Positions 44,546 through 52,451 of a DNA stretch of 64,000 nt are shown piece after piece. The notes beneath the pieces are model-generated. The model did not search any database, was not told the origin of the DNA, and saw only the letters and a list, made by a program, of their open reading frames with translations. The DNA lies in assembly GCA_934167695.1 (NCBI GenBank), contig CAKPLP010000002.1, positions 60,714-124,713 of the forward strand, read 5' to 3'. The stretch is from an uncultured Bacilli bacterium. GTDB taxonomy: Bacteria; Bacillota_I; Bacilli_A; RF39; UBA660. The position numbers and the translations under genes were made by a program. Positions within the stretch are counted from its first letter, which is position 1; each line of letters starts with the position of its first letter.

Positions 44546-44852
44546 AAATATATTTAGAATATTTATGGTTTCAATGTTTTCACTATTTATTTGTCTTTAT
44601 ATAACACAAGCATTTGGTTATTATGAATTTACTAACTCCAAAAAAACCACTTTAACAAAAGAAGCTATGGAAAAATTTGAAAAAGATGTAAAAAATGGAA
44701 AAAAAATAGATGCTAAAGATTATATAGAAGAAGAAAAAAATTATAATAATCTTTTATCTAAAACATCTATAACATTCTCTAACACCATAGAAGAAGCATT
44801 TAATACCATTATAAATACCTTATTTAATGAAATTGCAAAAGCTACTGCTTAA
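44535..44852 (+). CDS. yqxA: YqxA-like small membrane protein
   Basis: 105 aa. It starts inside spoIIP with GTGAGGTGATAAAA upstream. One N-terminal membrane helix (about residues 6-26) is followed by a Lys-rich helical region and an amphipathic end (FSNTIEEAFNTIINTLFNEI). Bacillus has yqxA at this same place after spoIIP, and the topology matches. Sequence identity is low, so the family call rests mainly on synteny. Confidence 0.65.
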   Translation: MKAKNIFRIFMVSMFSLFICLYITQAFGYYEFTNSKKTTLTKEAMEKFEKDVKNGKKIDAKDYIEEEKNYNNLLSKTSITFSNTIEEAFNTIINTLFNEIAKATA

Positions 44853-45060
44853 TCTGATCTAACTTCTCTCTAATTAATTTAACAGTAGTTGCTTTAACCG
44901 AGTCATCTGCATTTTCCCACATTAAAGTAAAAAACACTCCAAGTCCCGGCAAAACCTCTTCATCACTTTCTAAAACAGAAGAATTAATAGCATCTCTAAT
45001 ACTCTCTTCTGAATCATTTAAAAAATTTTCAACTATGTGATCTCTAATACTAATATTCAT
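44842..45060 (-). CDS. sspI: Small acid-soluble spore protein SspI
   Basis: 72 aa from the ATG at 45060, with TAGGAGATGA upstream. NISIRDHIVENFLNDSEESI, the acidic middle and VLPGLGVFFTLMWENADD match the SspI family. It is a minor spore coat-core protein made in the forespore. The gene converges on the yqxA-like gene and overlaps its end by 11 bases. A sigma-G promoter is expected upstream but I could not define it with confidence. Confidence 0.9.
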   Translation of the reverse strand: MNISIRDHIVENFLNDSEESIRDAINSSVLESDEEVLPGLGVFFTLMWENADDSVKATTVKLIREKLDQIKQ

Positions 45061-45151
45061 AAAAATCATCTCCTACATCTAGTTTAACCACTCAAAAAAA
45101 ATATATACACAAAAATGTAATTATGTTTTATAATAAATATGAGGTATTTAT

Positions 45152-46183
45152 ATGAAAAAGAGAGTAAAATATTTAGTTATTTTTGCAATACTAATAATTT
45201 CAATATATGGATTAGTAGATATTTTTACAAAAGCAAAAGTAAAAAAAGATGAAGAATTAGCATTAGAAAAAAACAAAGTTGCCAAAAAAGAGGTATACTC
45301 TATAAAAAGAGTTAATAATAAATATAAAGTAAACAGTTCCAAATTAGGTGAGAAAAAATTAACCAATTTATTGTATGACAATGTTAATATTTATTTATAT
45401 TATGAAGATGAAAAAGACGCCACTTTGTTAAAATATAATATAGAAAGTTCAAAGGTAGTAGTTTTATTTGAAAACGATCCCCAAATACGTGGAGGAATAC
45501 AAAAAATAGGTAAGTATTATAAGATAGGAAATTCTATTTATAATAAAAAGTTTGAAAAGATAATGGAATATCCATCACTTGTAGAAGGCGAATTACTACT
45601 TCCAAATTTAAAAAATAAATTAGTAAAAAGTGATATAGGAATATCTTTAAAAAGTTTGGAAACAGACGAAGAAAAACAAGTTGTAAATAATAGTGAAGAG
45701 ATAGTTTATACTCTTAACAGTATAAATAATGATGGTTCATATATTTTATTAAATAAACAGGAAAAAGATAAGAATTACATCGCAGTTATGGATTCAAATT
45801 ACAATGAAATAAATACATTCGAAAATAAACCTGAAGATGATGTAAAAAGTTATAAATTATTAAAAGACACACCATATTTATTAGAAGAGACAATAAAAGA
45901 TGATGAGAAAACTTATAAAATTTATGATATAAAAACAGCAGAGTTAATTTATAAATCTGCTGATCAATGTAATAATTACTATTTTTATAATACCAAATTC
46001 GTCTGTAACGATAACGATGGAAATATAAAATTAATGGATTATGTTACAAAAGAGGAAAAAGTCCTTCTTTCAAAAGGCAAGAAAGATAAAATACCAGAAA
46101 TGTTTATTTTAGCAAGTGATAATTATTCTGTTGTGTTAAAATTAGAAAATGAAACAAATGAATTTTATGTTTTTTACTTATAA
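45152..46183 (+). CDS. Exported protein of unknown function, possibly beta-propeller-like
   Basis: 343 aa. A signal-anchor helix (about residues 6-25) is followed by a Lys/Glu-rich linker and an extracytoplasmic domain of repeated short beta strands (KYYKIGNSIYNKKFEKIMEY, NDGSYILLNK, TYKIYDIKTAELIYKS). The strand repeats suggest a propeller, but I cannot count blades with confidence. The ATG follows ATGAGGTATTTAT. The metallopeptidase gene starts 18 bases later, so they may be co-transcribed. Confidence 0.55.
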   Translation: MKKRVKYLVIFAILIISIYGLVDIFTKAKVKKDEELALEKNKVAKKEVYSIKRVNNKYKVNSSKLGEKKLTNLLYDNVNIYLYYEDEKDATLLKYNIESSKVVVLFENDPQIRGGIQKIGKYYKIGNSIYNKKFEKIMEYPSLVEGELLLPNLKNKLVKSDIGISLKSLETDEEKQVVNNSEEIVYTLNSINNDGSYILLNKQEKDKNYIAVMDSNYNEINTFENKPEDDVKSYKLLKDTPYLLEETIKDDEKTYKIYDIKTAELIYKSADQCNNYYFYNTKFVCNDNDGNIKLMDYVTKEEKVLLSKGKKDKIPEMFILASDNYSVVLKLENETNEFYVFYL

Positions 46184-46201
46184 TTATAAGCAGGTGGTTA
46201 A

Positions 46202-46840
46202 ATGAAACTTAAAGTAGATGACGAAGAATATGAAATTATAATTACCAAAAAAAGAGCCAATAAAAACACATATATTAGAGTAAAATCAGATTTAAAAATA
46301 TATGTAACAACAAATACTTTAGTAACAAATAAATATATAATTAACCTTGTTGAAAAAAATTATGACTCTATTGTAAAAATGATAGAAAAAGAAAAAATAA
46401 GGTTAAAAAACAATAGTAACTTCAACTATCTTGGAAAAGAATATGATATAGTATATACAGAATATTGTGATATTTCATTTGGACAAGATAAAGTATTTTT
46501 AAACAAATCACTCGATATTGATAAATGGTATAAAAAAAATGCCAAAATTATATTTAAGCAACACTTAGATCTTATGTATAATAAATTTTCAAAAAAAATA
46601 CCATATCCGGATTTAAGAATCAGAAAAATGACAACTAGATGGGGCGTTTGCAATACCAAAAGTAAAACAATAACATTGAATTTAGAACTAATCAAAAGAA
46701 ATGAAAAATATTTAGATTATGTCATCGTACACGAATTATCACATTTAATTTTTCCAAATCATTCTAATAATTTTTGGAACTTAGTAGAAGAAAACTGTCC
46801 AAATTATAAGCAAATAAAAAAAGAGATGAAAAACTTTTAA
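46202..46840 (+). CDS. YgjP-type (DUF45) zinc metallopeptidase family protein
   Basis: 212 aa after AAGCAGGTGGTTAA. The C-terminal half has the zinc motif VIVHELSHLIFPNHS near residue 180, with a third ligand His in the following loop, preceded by MTTRWGVCNTKSKTITLN, which is the family signature. It has no signal peptide. In most genomes the substrate is unknown. The last four bases overlap a short minus-strand gene. Confidence 0.88.
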   Translation: MKLKVDDEEYEIIITKKRANKNTYIRVKSDLKIYVTTNTLVTNKYIINLVEKNYDSIVKMIEKEKIRLKNNSNFNYLGKEYDIVYTEYCDISFGQDKVFLNKSLDIDKWYKKNAKIIFKQHLDLMYNKFSKKIPYPDLRIRKMTTRWGVCNTKSKTITLNLELIKRNEKYLDYVIVHELSHLIFPNHSNNFWNLVEENCPNYKQIKKEMKNF

Positions 46841-47001
46841 TTTTTAGTAATTTTCTTCTCTTTTTTCTTTTTATTTTTATAAGCAGGTATATCAATATTT
46901 TCTATATTACTATTAGGAATAATAAATGTATAAATATCTTTATTTTCTTCCTTTTCTACCTTCAAATCACCATAATTAATATTAAAATCTCGCTTTTCCA
47001 T
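46837..47001 (-). CDS. 54-residue hypothetical protein
   Basis: GGAGGTGGAAA precedes the ATG at 47001, a strong site. The product, MEKRDFNINYGDLKVEKEEN followed by a short beta-like stretch (DIYTFIIPN) and a very Lys-rich tail, has no recognisable domain. It fills the gap between the metallopeptidase and trmH genes and overlaps the former by a few bases. The good ribosome-binding site is the main reason to call it. Confidence 0.55.
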   Translation of the reverse strand: MEKRDFNINYGDLKVEKEENKDIYTFIIPNSNIENIDIPAYKNKKKKEKKITKN

Positions 47002-47073
47002 TTTCCACCTCCAATAAAGTATACCATATTTTAAACTTTTATGATATACTCAAATACGAGAGGAATTGGGATT

Positions 47074-47811
47074 ATGTTAATAACAAGCTTAGATAATGAG
47101 AGAGTAAAAAAATATATTAAGTTAAAGGATAAAAAATATCGTGATAAATGTGGAGAATTTATTGTAGAAGGAACTCATCTTGTATTAGAGGCATATAAGA
47201 ACAATCTTATAGAAGAACTAATTTTAGAAAAAGATGAAGTACTGCCATTAGATGTAGAAAATATAGTTTATTTACCTATGGAAATTATAGAAAAAGTATC
47301 AACAGTAGAAACTCCACAAACAGTAATGGCTCTATGTAAGAAAAAAGAAGAAACAACAGAGTTAAAAGATAAAATACTTTTAATAGATGGAATTCAAGAT
47401 CCGGGTAATTTAGGAACTATTATCAGAAGTTCAGTAGCTTTTAATATAGATACTATAGTTTTATCAGAAAATACAGTAGATTTATACAATCCAAAAACAA
47501 TTAGAGCAACTCAAGGAATGTTTTTTCATATAAACATCATAAAAAGAGATCTAGAATCAGTCATAGCAGAACTTAAAGAAAAACAAATCCCGGTATATGG
47601 AACATTAGTTGGATATGGTAGTGACGTTAGAAGTTTATCCGAAAAAGATAAATTAAGATATGCCTTAGTAGTGGGAAATGAAGGAAATGGAGTCAGAAAC
47701 TCTATTAGTAATTTATGTGATAAAAATTTATATATTAATATGAACGGAAACGTTGAAAGTTTAAATGTTGCCATTGCAACATCAATTCTTTTATATGAGT
47801 TAGGAAGGTAG
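47074..47811 (+). CDS. TrmH/SpoU-family RNA 2'-O-methyltransferase
   Basis: 245 aa from the ATG at 47074; the first 11 codons of the longer frame lack a ribosome-binding site. An N-terminal substrate-binding domain starts ITSLDNERVKKYIKLKDKKY. SPOUT motifs are LLIDGIQDPGNLGTIIRSS, ALVVGNEGNGVR and NGNVESLNVAIATSILLYEL. It is most similar in layout to the YsgA type, which lies beside sspI in Bacillus; here sspI is also near. The exact methylated nucleotide is not known. Confidence 0.9.
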   Translation: MLITSLDNERVKKYIKLKDKKYRDKCGEFIVEGTHLVLEAYKNNLIEELILEKDEVLPLDVENIVYLPMEIIEKVSTVETPQTVMALCKKKEETTELKDKILLIDGIQDPGNLGTIIRSSVAFNIDTIVLSENTVDLYNPKTIRATQGMFFHINIIKRDLESVIAELKEKQIPVYGTLVGYGSDVRSLSEKDKLRYALVVGNEGNGVRNSISNLCDKNLYINMNGNVESLNVAIATSILLYELGR

Positions 47812-47816
47812 TTTAT

Positions 47817-48302
47817 ATGAATAATATATATATTGGAAAAATAGTATCAACTCATGGTATTAAAGGTGAAATAAAAATATTAAGTAATTTTGAATATAAA
47901 GAACAAGCCTTTAAAGTTAATACGCATATAATTGTAAATGATGTAAGTTACAAAATACTATCATATCGCAAGCATAAAAACTTTGATATGCTTACATTAG
48001 AAGGATTTGATAATATAAATGATGTACTATTTTTAATGGGTAAACAAGTATATAAGCAAAAAGAAGAATTAAATTTAAATAGTGATGAAATTCTTGATGA
48101 AGATCTATTAAACTTTAAAGTATTAGATCAAAATAATAACGAAGGAAAAATAAAAGAAATATTTTATGCCAGTAAAACAAATAAAATCTTAAGAATAAAC
48201 TTTGCAAAAGAAGTTTTAATACCTTATAATTCACCATTTATTAAAAAAATTGATAAAAATAAAAAAACGATTGAAATAGAACTACTTGAGGGGATGGAAT
48301 AA
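47817..48302 (+). CDS. rimM: 16S rRNA processing protein RimM
   Basis: 161 aa with TTAGGAAGGTAGTTTAT upstream. The N-terminal domain has IYIGKIVSTHGIKGEIKIL; the C-terminal PRC-barrel has VLIPYNSPFIKKIDK. RimM helps 30S maturation near S19. It abuts trmD with no gap, the usual order. Confidence 0.93.
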   Translation: MNNIYIGKIVSTHGIKGEIKILSNFEYKEQAFKVNTHIIVNDVSYKILSYRKHKNFDMLTLEGFDNINDVLFLMGKQVYKQKEELNLNSDEILDEDLLNFKVLDQNNNEGKIKEIFYASKTNKILRINFAKEVLIPYNSPFIKKIDKNKKTIEIELLEGME

Positions 48303-48971
48303 ATGAAAATTGATATTCTAACATTATTTCCTAACATGTTTGATAAAATTTTTAGTGAGTCAATTATAAAACGAGCAGTTAATAATAATTTAGTAGAAAT
48401 AAACATTCATAACTTTAGAGATTACAGTACAGATCCTCAAAAAAAAGTAGATGACACTCCTTATGGAGGAGGAGCTGGTATGGTTTTAATGGCACAGCCA
48501 ATTTTTGATTGTGTAAATGAATTAAAAACAGAACAGTCTAAAGTAATTCTTTTAACTCCAAGTGGAACCCCTTATAAGCAAAAACAAGCATATTCCTTAT
48601 CTAAAGAAAAACACTTAATAATTATTTGTGGTCATTACGAAGGCTTTGATGAAAGAATATCTACTTTAGCAGATTATGAAATAAGCATAGGAGATTACGT
48701 TTTAACTGGAGGAGAAATTCCTGCCATGGTTTTAGTAGACTCAATAACAAGATTAATACCGGGGGTAATAAATGAACGTTCTCATATAGAAGACTCATTC
48801 AGTGAAAACTATTTATTAGATTATCCAACATATACAAGACCACGTAACTTTAAAGGAATGGAGGTACCGGAAATTTTATTATCAGGAGATCATAAAAAAA
48901 TAGCAGAATACCGATACGAAGAAAGTCTTAAAAGGACTCAAGAGAGAAGACCAGATTTATTAGAAAAGTAG
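48303..48971 (+). CDS. trmD: tRNA (guanine37-N1)-methyltransferase TrmD
   Basis: 222 aa with GAGGGGATGGAATAA upstream. MKIDILTLFPNMFDKIFSES, DDTPYGGGAGMVLMAQP, IICGHYEGFDERI and GDYVLTGGEIPAMVLVDSI form the knotted SAM site. It starts directly after the rimM stop, so the two are coupled. Confidence 0.96.
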   Translation: MKIDILTLFPNMFDKIFSESIIKRAVNNNLVEINIHNFRDYSTDPQKKVDDTPYGGGAGMVLMAQPIFDCVNELKTEQSKVILLTPSGTPYKQKQAYSLSKEKHLIIICGHYEGFDERISTLADYEISIGDYVLTGGEIPAMVLVDSITRLIPGVINERSHIEDSFSENYLLDYPTYTRPRNFKGMEVPEILLSGDHKKIAEYRYEESLKRTQERRPDLLEK

Positions 48972-48978
48972 GTGTATT

Positions 48979-49416
48979 ATGAAATATAAAGTAAACACAG
49001 ATAATACAAAATATAATAATAAAATAGTAAAAATAAGATTAAATGGGTATAAAATTCCTTCGAAAACCAATAAATTCACTATTAACGACGTACAAATTAC
49101 AAATATAACTTTATTTAATAAAAAACTAATTCATCCTTTTGTTTGGAAATGTGTTAATAAAAAATATCAAAAATTATTAAAAGTATTAACAGACCTATTT
49201 GTAAGTGAAGACCCAGATGGTAGTGCAATGGCTGAAATATTAAATGAAATAGAAAAATTTAAAGAAGAAATTAAGATCAAATATAGAAAATATTTAAAGA
49301 AAAAAGATCTAGAAGAAATGTCTTTAAAATTAAAACTTTTTCAAAAAGAAGCTAAAGAAAGACAAATAAATATGTATTTTACAGAAAAAGAAAGAACAGC
49401 AAATAGAGCAAGATAA
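48979..49416 (+). CDS. Hypothetical protein between trmD and rplS
   Basis: 145 aa after AAAGTAGGTGTATT. The first 55 residues are beta-like and basic. The rest is a Lys-rich helical region with DDP-like acidic turns (SEDPDGSAMAEILNEIEKFK) and a long helix to the end. The basic charge and position inside a translation gene cluster fit an RNA-associated protein, but this is a guess and I do not recognise a family. Confidence 0.65.
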   Translation: MKYKVNTDNTKYNNKIVKIRLNGYKIPSKTNKFTINDVQITNITLFNKKLIHPFVWKCVNKKYQKLLKVLTDLFVSEDPDGSAMAEILNEIEKFKEEIKIKYRKYLKKKDLEEMSLKLKLFQKEAKERQINMYFTEKERTANRAR

Positions 49417-49423
49417 ATTTTTG

Positions 49424-49452
49424 TTGCAATTATAAACTCTTTATGTTATAAT
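49424..49452 (+). promoter_or_regulatory. SigA promoter of rplS
   Basis: TTGCAA, 17 bp, TATAAT. It starts eight bases after the preceding gene and gives rplS its own transcript with a leader of about 78 nt. Confidence 0.8.
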
Positions 49453-49457
49453 TGTAC

Positions 49458-49536
49458 ATGTCAAAAGAAGTGATCCGCTGAAATAATTAATTAAACTTCA
49501 AGATCTCTTTAAATATATATAGAAAGGATGAATCTC
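49458..49536 (+). promoter_or_regulatory. Possible L19 autoregulatory leader
   Basis: The leader before rplS has complementary segments, AAAGAAGTGATC near the start and GATCTCTTT near the end, which could enclose the middle. L19 leaders are known in Firmicutes and bind L19 to control its own synthesis. The position fits, but I did not match the family model. Confidence 0.45.
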
Positions 49537-49884
49537 ATGAACGTAATTGACAAAATTAATGAAAGACAAATTAGAAAAGATATTCCTGAATTTCGTGTAG
49601 GTGATACTGTAAGAGTAGACTATAAGATAATTGAAGGAAAAAGAGAAAGAATTCAAGCATTTGAAGGTGTAGTTGTTGCAAAAAGAAACGGAAGTGTTTC
49701 TGAAACATTTACAGTTAGAAAAATGTCATCTGGAATTGGTGTAGAAAGAACATTTCCAGTAAATTCTCCAAAAATTGCTGATATTGTTGTTGTACGTAAA
49801 GGTAAAGTTAGACGTGCAAAACTTACATTCTTAAGAGGAATGGTTGGTCAATACAGAATTAAAGAAAGAGGACAAAATAAATAA
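49537..49884 (+). CDS. rplS: 50S ribosomal protein bL19
   Basis: 115 aa from the ATG at 49537, the standard length; the ATG at 49528 lies within AAAGGATG. FRVGDTVRVDYKIIEGKRER, FEGVVVAKR, RKMSSGIGVERTFP and VVRKGKVRRAKLTFLR are diagnostic. The terminator begins inside its stop codon. Confidence 0.97.
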   Translation: MNVIDKINERQIRKDIPEFRVGDTVRVDYKIIEGKRERIQAFEGVVVAKRNGSVSETFTVRKMSSGIGVERTFPVNSPKIADIVVVRKGKVRRAKLTFLRGMVGQYRIKERGQNK

Positions 49885-49908
49885 GGGCCAAACCCTTATT
49901 TATTTTAT
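49876..49908 (+). terminator. Terminator of rplS
   Basis: AATAAATAAGGG pairs with CCCTTATTTATT around CCAAA, followed by TTTA. It overlaps the rplS stop codon. Confidence 0.8.
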
Positions 49909-49921
49909 TATTAGGTAAAAT

Positions 49922-50428
49922 ATGAAAGATATTATAAAAGAAGTATATCCATACATTATAATAATCATTGCAGTTTTATTAATAAAGACATATTTAGTTG
50001 CTCCTGTTAGAGTTAATGGAACTTCAATGTATCAAACATTGCATGATAAAGATGTAATGATATTAAACAAAGTAGTTTACAAATTTTCAAAAATAAAAAG
50101 GTTTGATATTGTAGTAGTAGAAACAGAAAACGAGCCTCTTATAAAAAGAGTAATAGGCTTACCGGGAGAAAGGGTAGAATATAAAGATAATAAGCTATAT
50201 ATAAATGGTGAATTAGTAAATGAAAAATTCTATCATGTTCAAACTGACGATTTTAGTACTAAAGAATTAGGAAGTATATTAATTCCCAAAGATAGTTATT
50301 TAGTTTTAGGAGACAATAGAACTAATTCACTTGATAGTAGATATTATGGTTTTATAAAGAAAAAGAATATCGTAGGTAGAGCAAGATTAACGATTCTTCC
50401 AGTAAATAGAATAGGTATAAAAAAATAG
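49922..50428 (+). CDS. lepB: Signal peptidase I
   Basis: 168 aa with TTATTAGGTAAAAT upstream. One membrane anchor (about residues 8-24) is followed by the catalytic Ser in VNGTSMYQTL near residue 37 and the Lys dyad in LIKRVIGLPGERVEYKD near residue 75. The C-terminal box VLGDNRTNSLDSRYYGFI is present. It removes Sec signal peptides outside the membrane. The size is typical of the short Gram-positive type. Confidence 0.95.
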   Translation: MKDIIKEVYPYIIIIIAVLLIKTYLVAPVRVNGTSMYQTLHDKDVMILNKVVYKFSKIKRFDIVVVETENEPLIKRVIGLPGERVEYKDNKLYINGELVNEKFYHVQTDDFSTKELGSILIPKDSYLVLGDNRTNSLDSRYYGFIKKKNIVGRARLTILPVNRIGIKK

Positions 50429-50495
50429 CTAGAAACTGTTGTTTGACAATAATAATAGCTTATGATAATCTAAAAATGTTATATGAGGTGATTAT

Positions 50496-52373
50496 ATGAA
50501 TAAAGAAGAACTTTTACAAATGAAAGAAAATTTATTAGAGATAGCTTCTAATAAATTAACAGGATACGCAAGTATTGATAGACCAGCAGAAAGATTTTGG
50601 CAACCAGAAGCTATAAGTAATCCACTACCAGATAACAAATTAACAATGTATGACTATTTATATTTAAGAAACAAGGATTTCTTGAAAGATAGAGCATTAG
50701 AATTTTTTGGAACTCATTTAAACTATGCGCAACTATTTAAAAAGATTGAAGATGCAGCAAAGGCATACAAAACTTTTGGCATTTCTGAAGATAATAATGT
50801 TGCTATGTGTATTCCGGGTATACCTGAAACTGTATATTCTATTTATGCTTTGAGTAGAATTGGAGCAACCGCTAACATGATGAATCCATTTATGAGTGAA
50901 GAAACAATAATTAATACAATTAATAATACAGAGTCTGACATAATGATTATATTAGATGATTTTTATCCTTCACTAAAAGAAGCAATAAAAAAGAGTAATA
51001 TAAAGCAAATAGTAGTTGTTCCCGCTATTAATTCAGCTAATCCTATAATAAAAATGCAACAAAGAAAAAAGAAACTTGTTTTAACAGATGGTGAAATGTT
51101 ATGGGATGATTTTATAAAAGCAGGTAGAAATTATAATGGAAAAATAGATTTATCAACAAGAAAATCAAGAACAGCCGTAATGGTATACACTAGTGGTACA
51201 ACAAGTACTCCAAAACCTATAGAATTAAGTAATCAAGTATTTAATTCAATGGTTGATATGTACGGATCAACAGGATTAGACTTTTCAAGAAATCAAAGAT
51301 TTTTACATGTAATACCTACATGGTATTCAACAGGTTCAAACAATTCTATGCATTTACCACTTTGTAATGGTTCAACTTTAATACTTGATCCAAGATTTGA
51401 TAAATCACTATTTGGCTGGAAAATGATGCAATATAAACCAAACTATACAATAGCACCTACGAGTCAATATGAAACTTTATTAATAAATAAAAAACTTGAT
51501 GGAAAAGATCTTTCATTTATGAGAGAACCATTCGAAGGTGGAGAGCCATTACCAAAATCAACAGAAATAGCTCTAAATCACTTTTGGAGTGAACATTATT
51601 CAAAAGCTAAGATGCAAGTAGCATATGGCCAATGTGAATGTGGGGCATGTGTTACCACCTCAACTGGTTTATGGCCAATCCCTGAAAACTCATCTGGTAA
51701 ACCTCTACCTAAAGTTATAGTAAGTACTTTCGATGTAAAAACAGGTAAGGAACTTAAATATTATGAAAGAGGAGAAATTTGTGTTTCTACTCCATGTTCT
51801 ATGACAAAATATTTTGGAAATGAAGAAGCAACAAAAGAGTACTTCTCATACGACGAAAACGGTTTAAAATGGAATCATACTGGTGATGTTGGATATACAA
51901 ATGAGTATGGTGATGTCTTCGTAGAAGGAAGAAAAATCGACTGTATTCTTGATCAAACAGGAAATATAATATATTTATTTGATATTGAAAAAGTTTTAAG
52001 AACAAACAACAAAGTTCAATTATGTGAGGTTATTCCAGTAAAAGACGAAAATAATATAGAACATCCACTAGCTCATATAGTTTTAAAAGATGAATACAAG
52101 GCTGATGAAAAAGAAGTATTAGCCCAATTACAAGAAGCTTGTGACGTTATTTTGCCACAAGCAGCAAGACCAATAGGGTACAAATTTAGAGATAGTTTTA
52201 AAGCAACTCCGGGAGGAAAAAGAGATACAGATTCTTTAAAGAAAGAAAAAGATGGATATAAAATTATAATTGATGATACTATAGAAAATATAGTAATAGA
52301 TGATCTTCCAAACGAAAATAACCTAAAAAGAATAACTACTTCAAATAGTAAAGTATTAGTAAAAAATATCTAA
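50496..52373 (+). CDS. AMP-dependent acyl-CoA synthetase/ligase family protein
   Basis: 625 aa after ATGAGGTGATTAT. The ANL adenylation motifs are AVMVYTSGTTSTPKPIELSN (P-loop-like, about residue 230), AYGQCECG near 378, WNHTGDVGY near 465 and VFVEGRKIDCIL near 477. The last residues hold a PGGKRDTDSLKK Lys motif, the usual catalytic Lys region. It activates a carboxylic acid with ATP; the acid is not evident. It ends at its own terminator, and a hybrid kinase follows. Confidence 0.88.
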   Translation: MNKEELLQMKENLLEIASNKLTGYASIDRPAERFWQPEAISNPLPDNKLTMYDYLYLRNKDFLKDRALEFFGTHLNYAQLFKKIEDAAKAYKTFGISEDNNVAMCIPGIPETVYSIYALSRIGATANMMNPFMSEETIINTINNTESDIMIILDDFYPSLKEAIKKSNIKQIVVVPAINSANPIIKMQQRKKKLVLTDGEMLWDDFIKAGRNYNGKIDLSTRKSRTAVMVYTSGTTSTPKPIELSNQVFNSMVDMYGSTGLDFSRNQRFLHVIPTWYSTGSNNSMHLPLCNGSTLILDPRFDKSLFGWKMMQYKPNYTIAPTSQYETLLINKKLDGKDLSFMREPFEGGEPLPKSTEIALNHFWSEHYSKAKMQVAYGQCECGACVTTSTGLWPIPENSSGKPLPKVIVSTFDVKTGKELKYYERGEICVSTPCSMTKYFGNEEATKEYFSYDENGLKWNHTGDVGYTNEYGDVFVEGRKIDCILDQTGNIIYLFDIEKVLRTNNKVQLCEVIPVKDENNIEHPLAHIVLKDEYKADEKEVLAQLQEACDVILPQAARPIGYKFRDSFKATPGGKRDTDSLKKEKDGYKIIIDDTIENIVIDDLPNENNLKRITTSNSKVLVKNI

Positions 52374-52391
52374 ATTAATAGATATTTTTTT
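52362..52391 (+). terminator. Terminator of the acyl-CoA synthetase gene
   Basis: AAAAATATCT pairs with AGATATTTTT around AAATTAAT, followed by more T. Confidence 0.75.
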
Positions 52392-52451
52392 ATTTTATTA
52401 TTAATATATGATATAATTATAAAGAATTAAATAAAAAATATGGAGGATGTT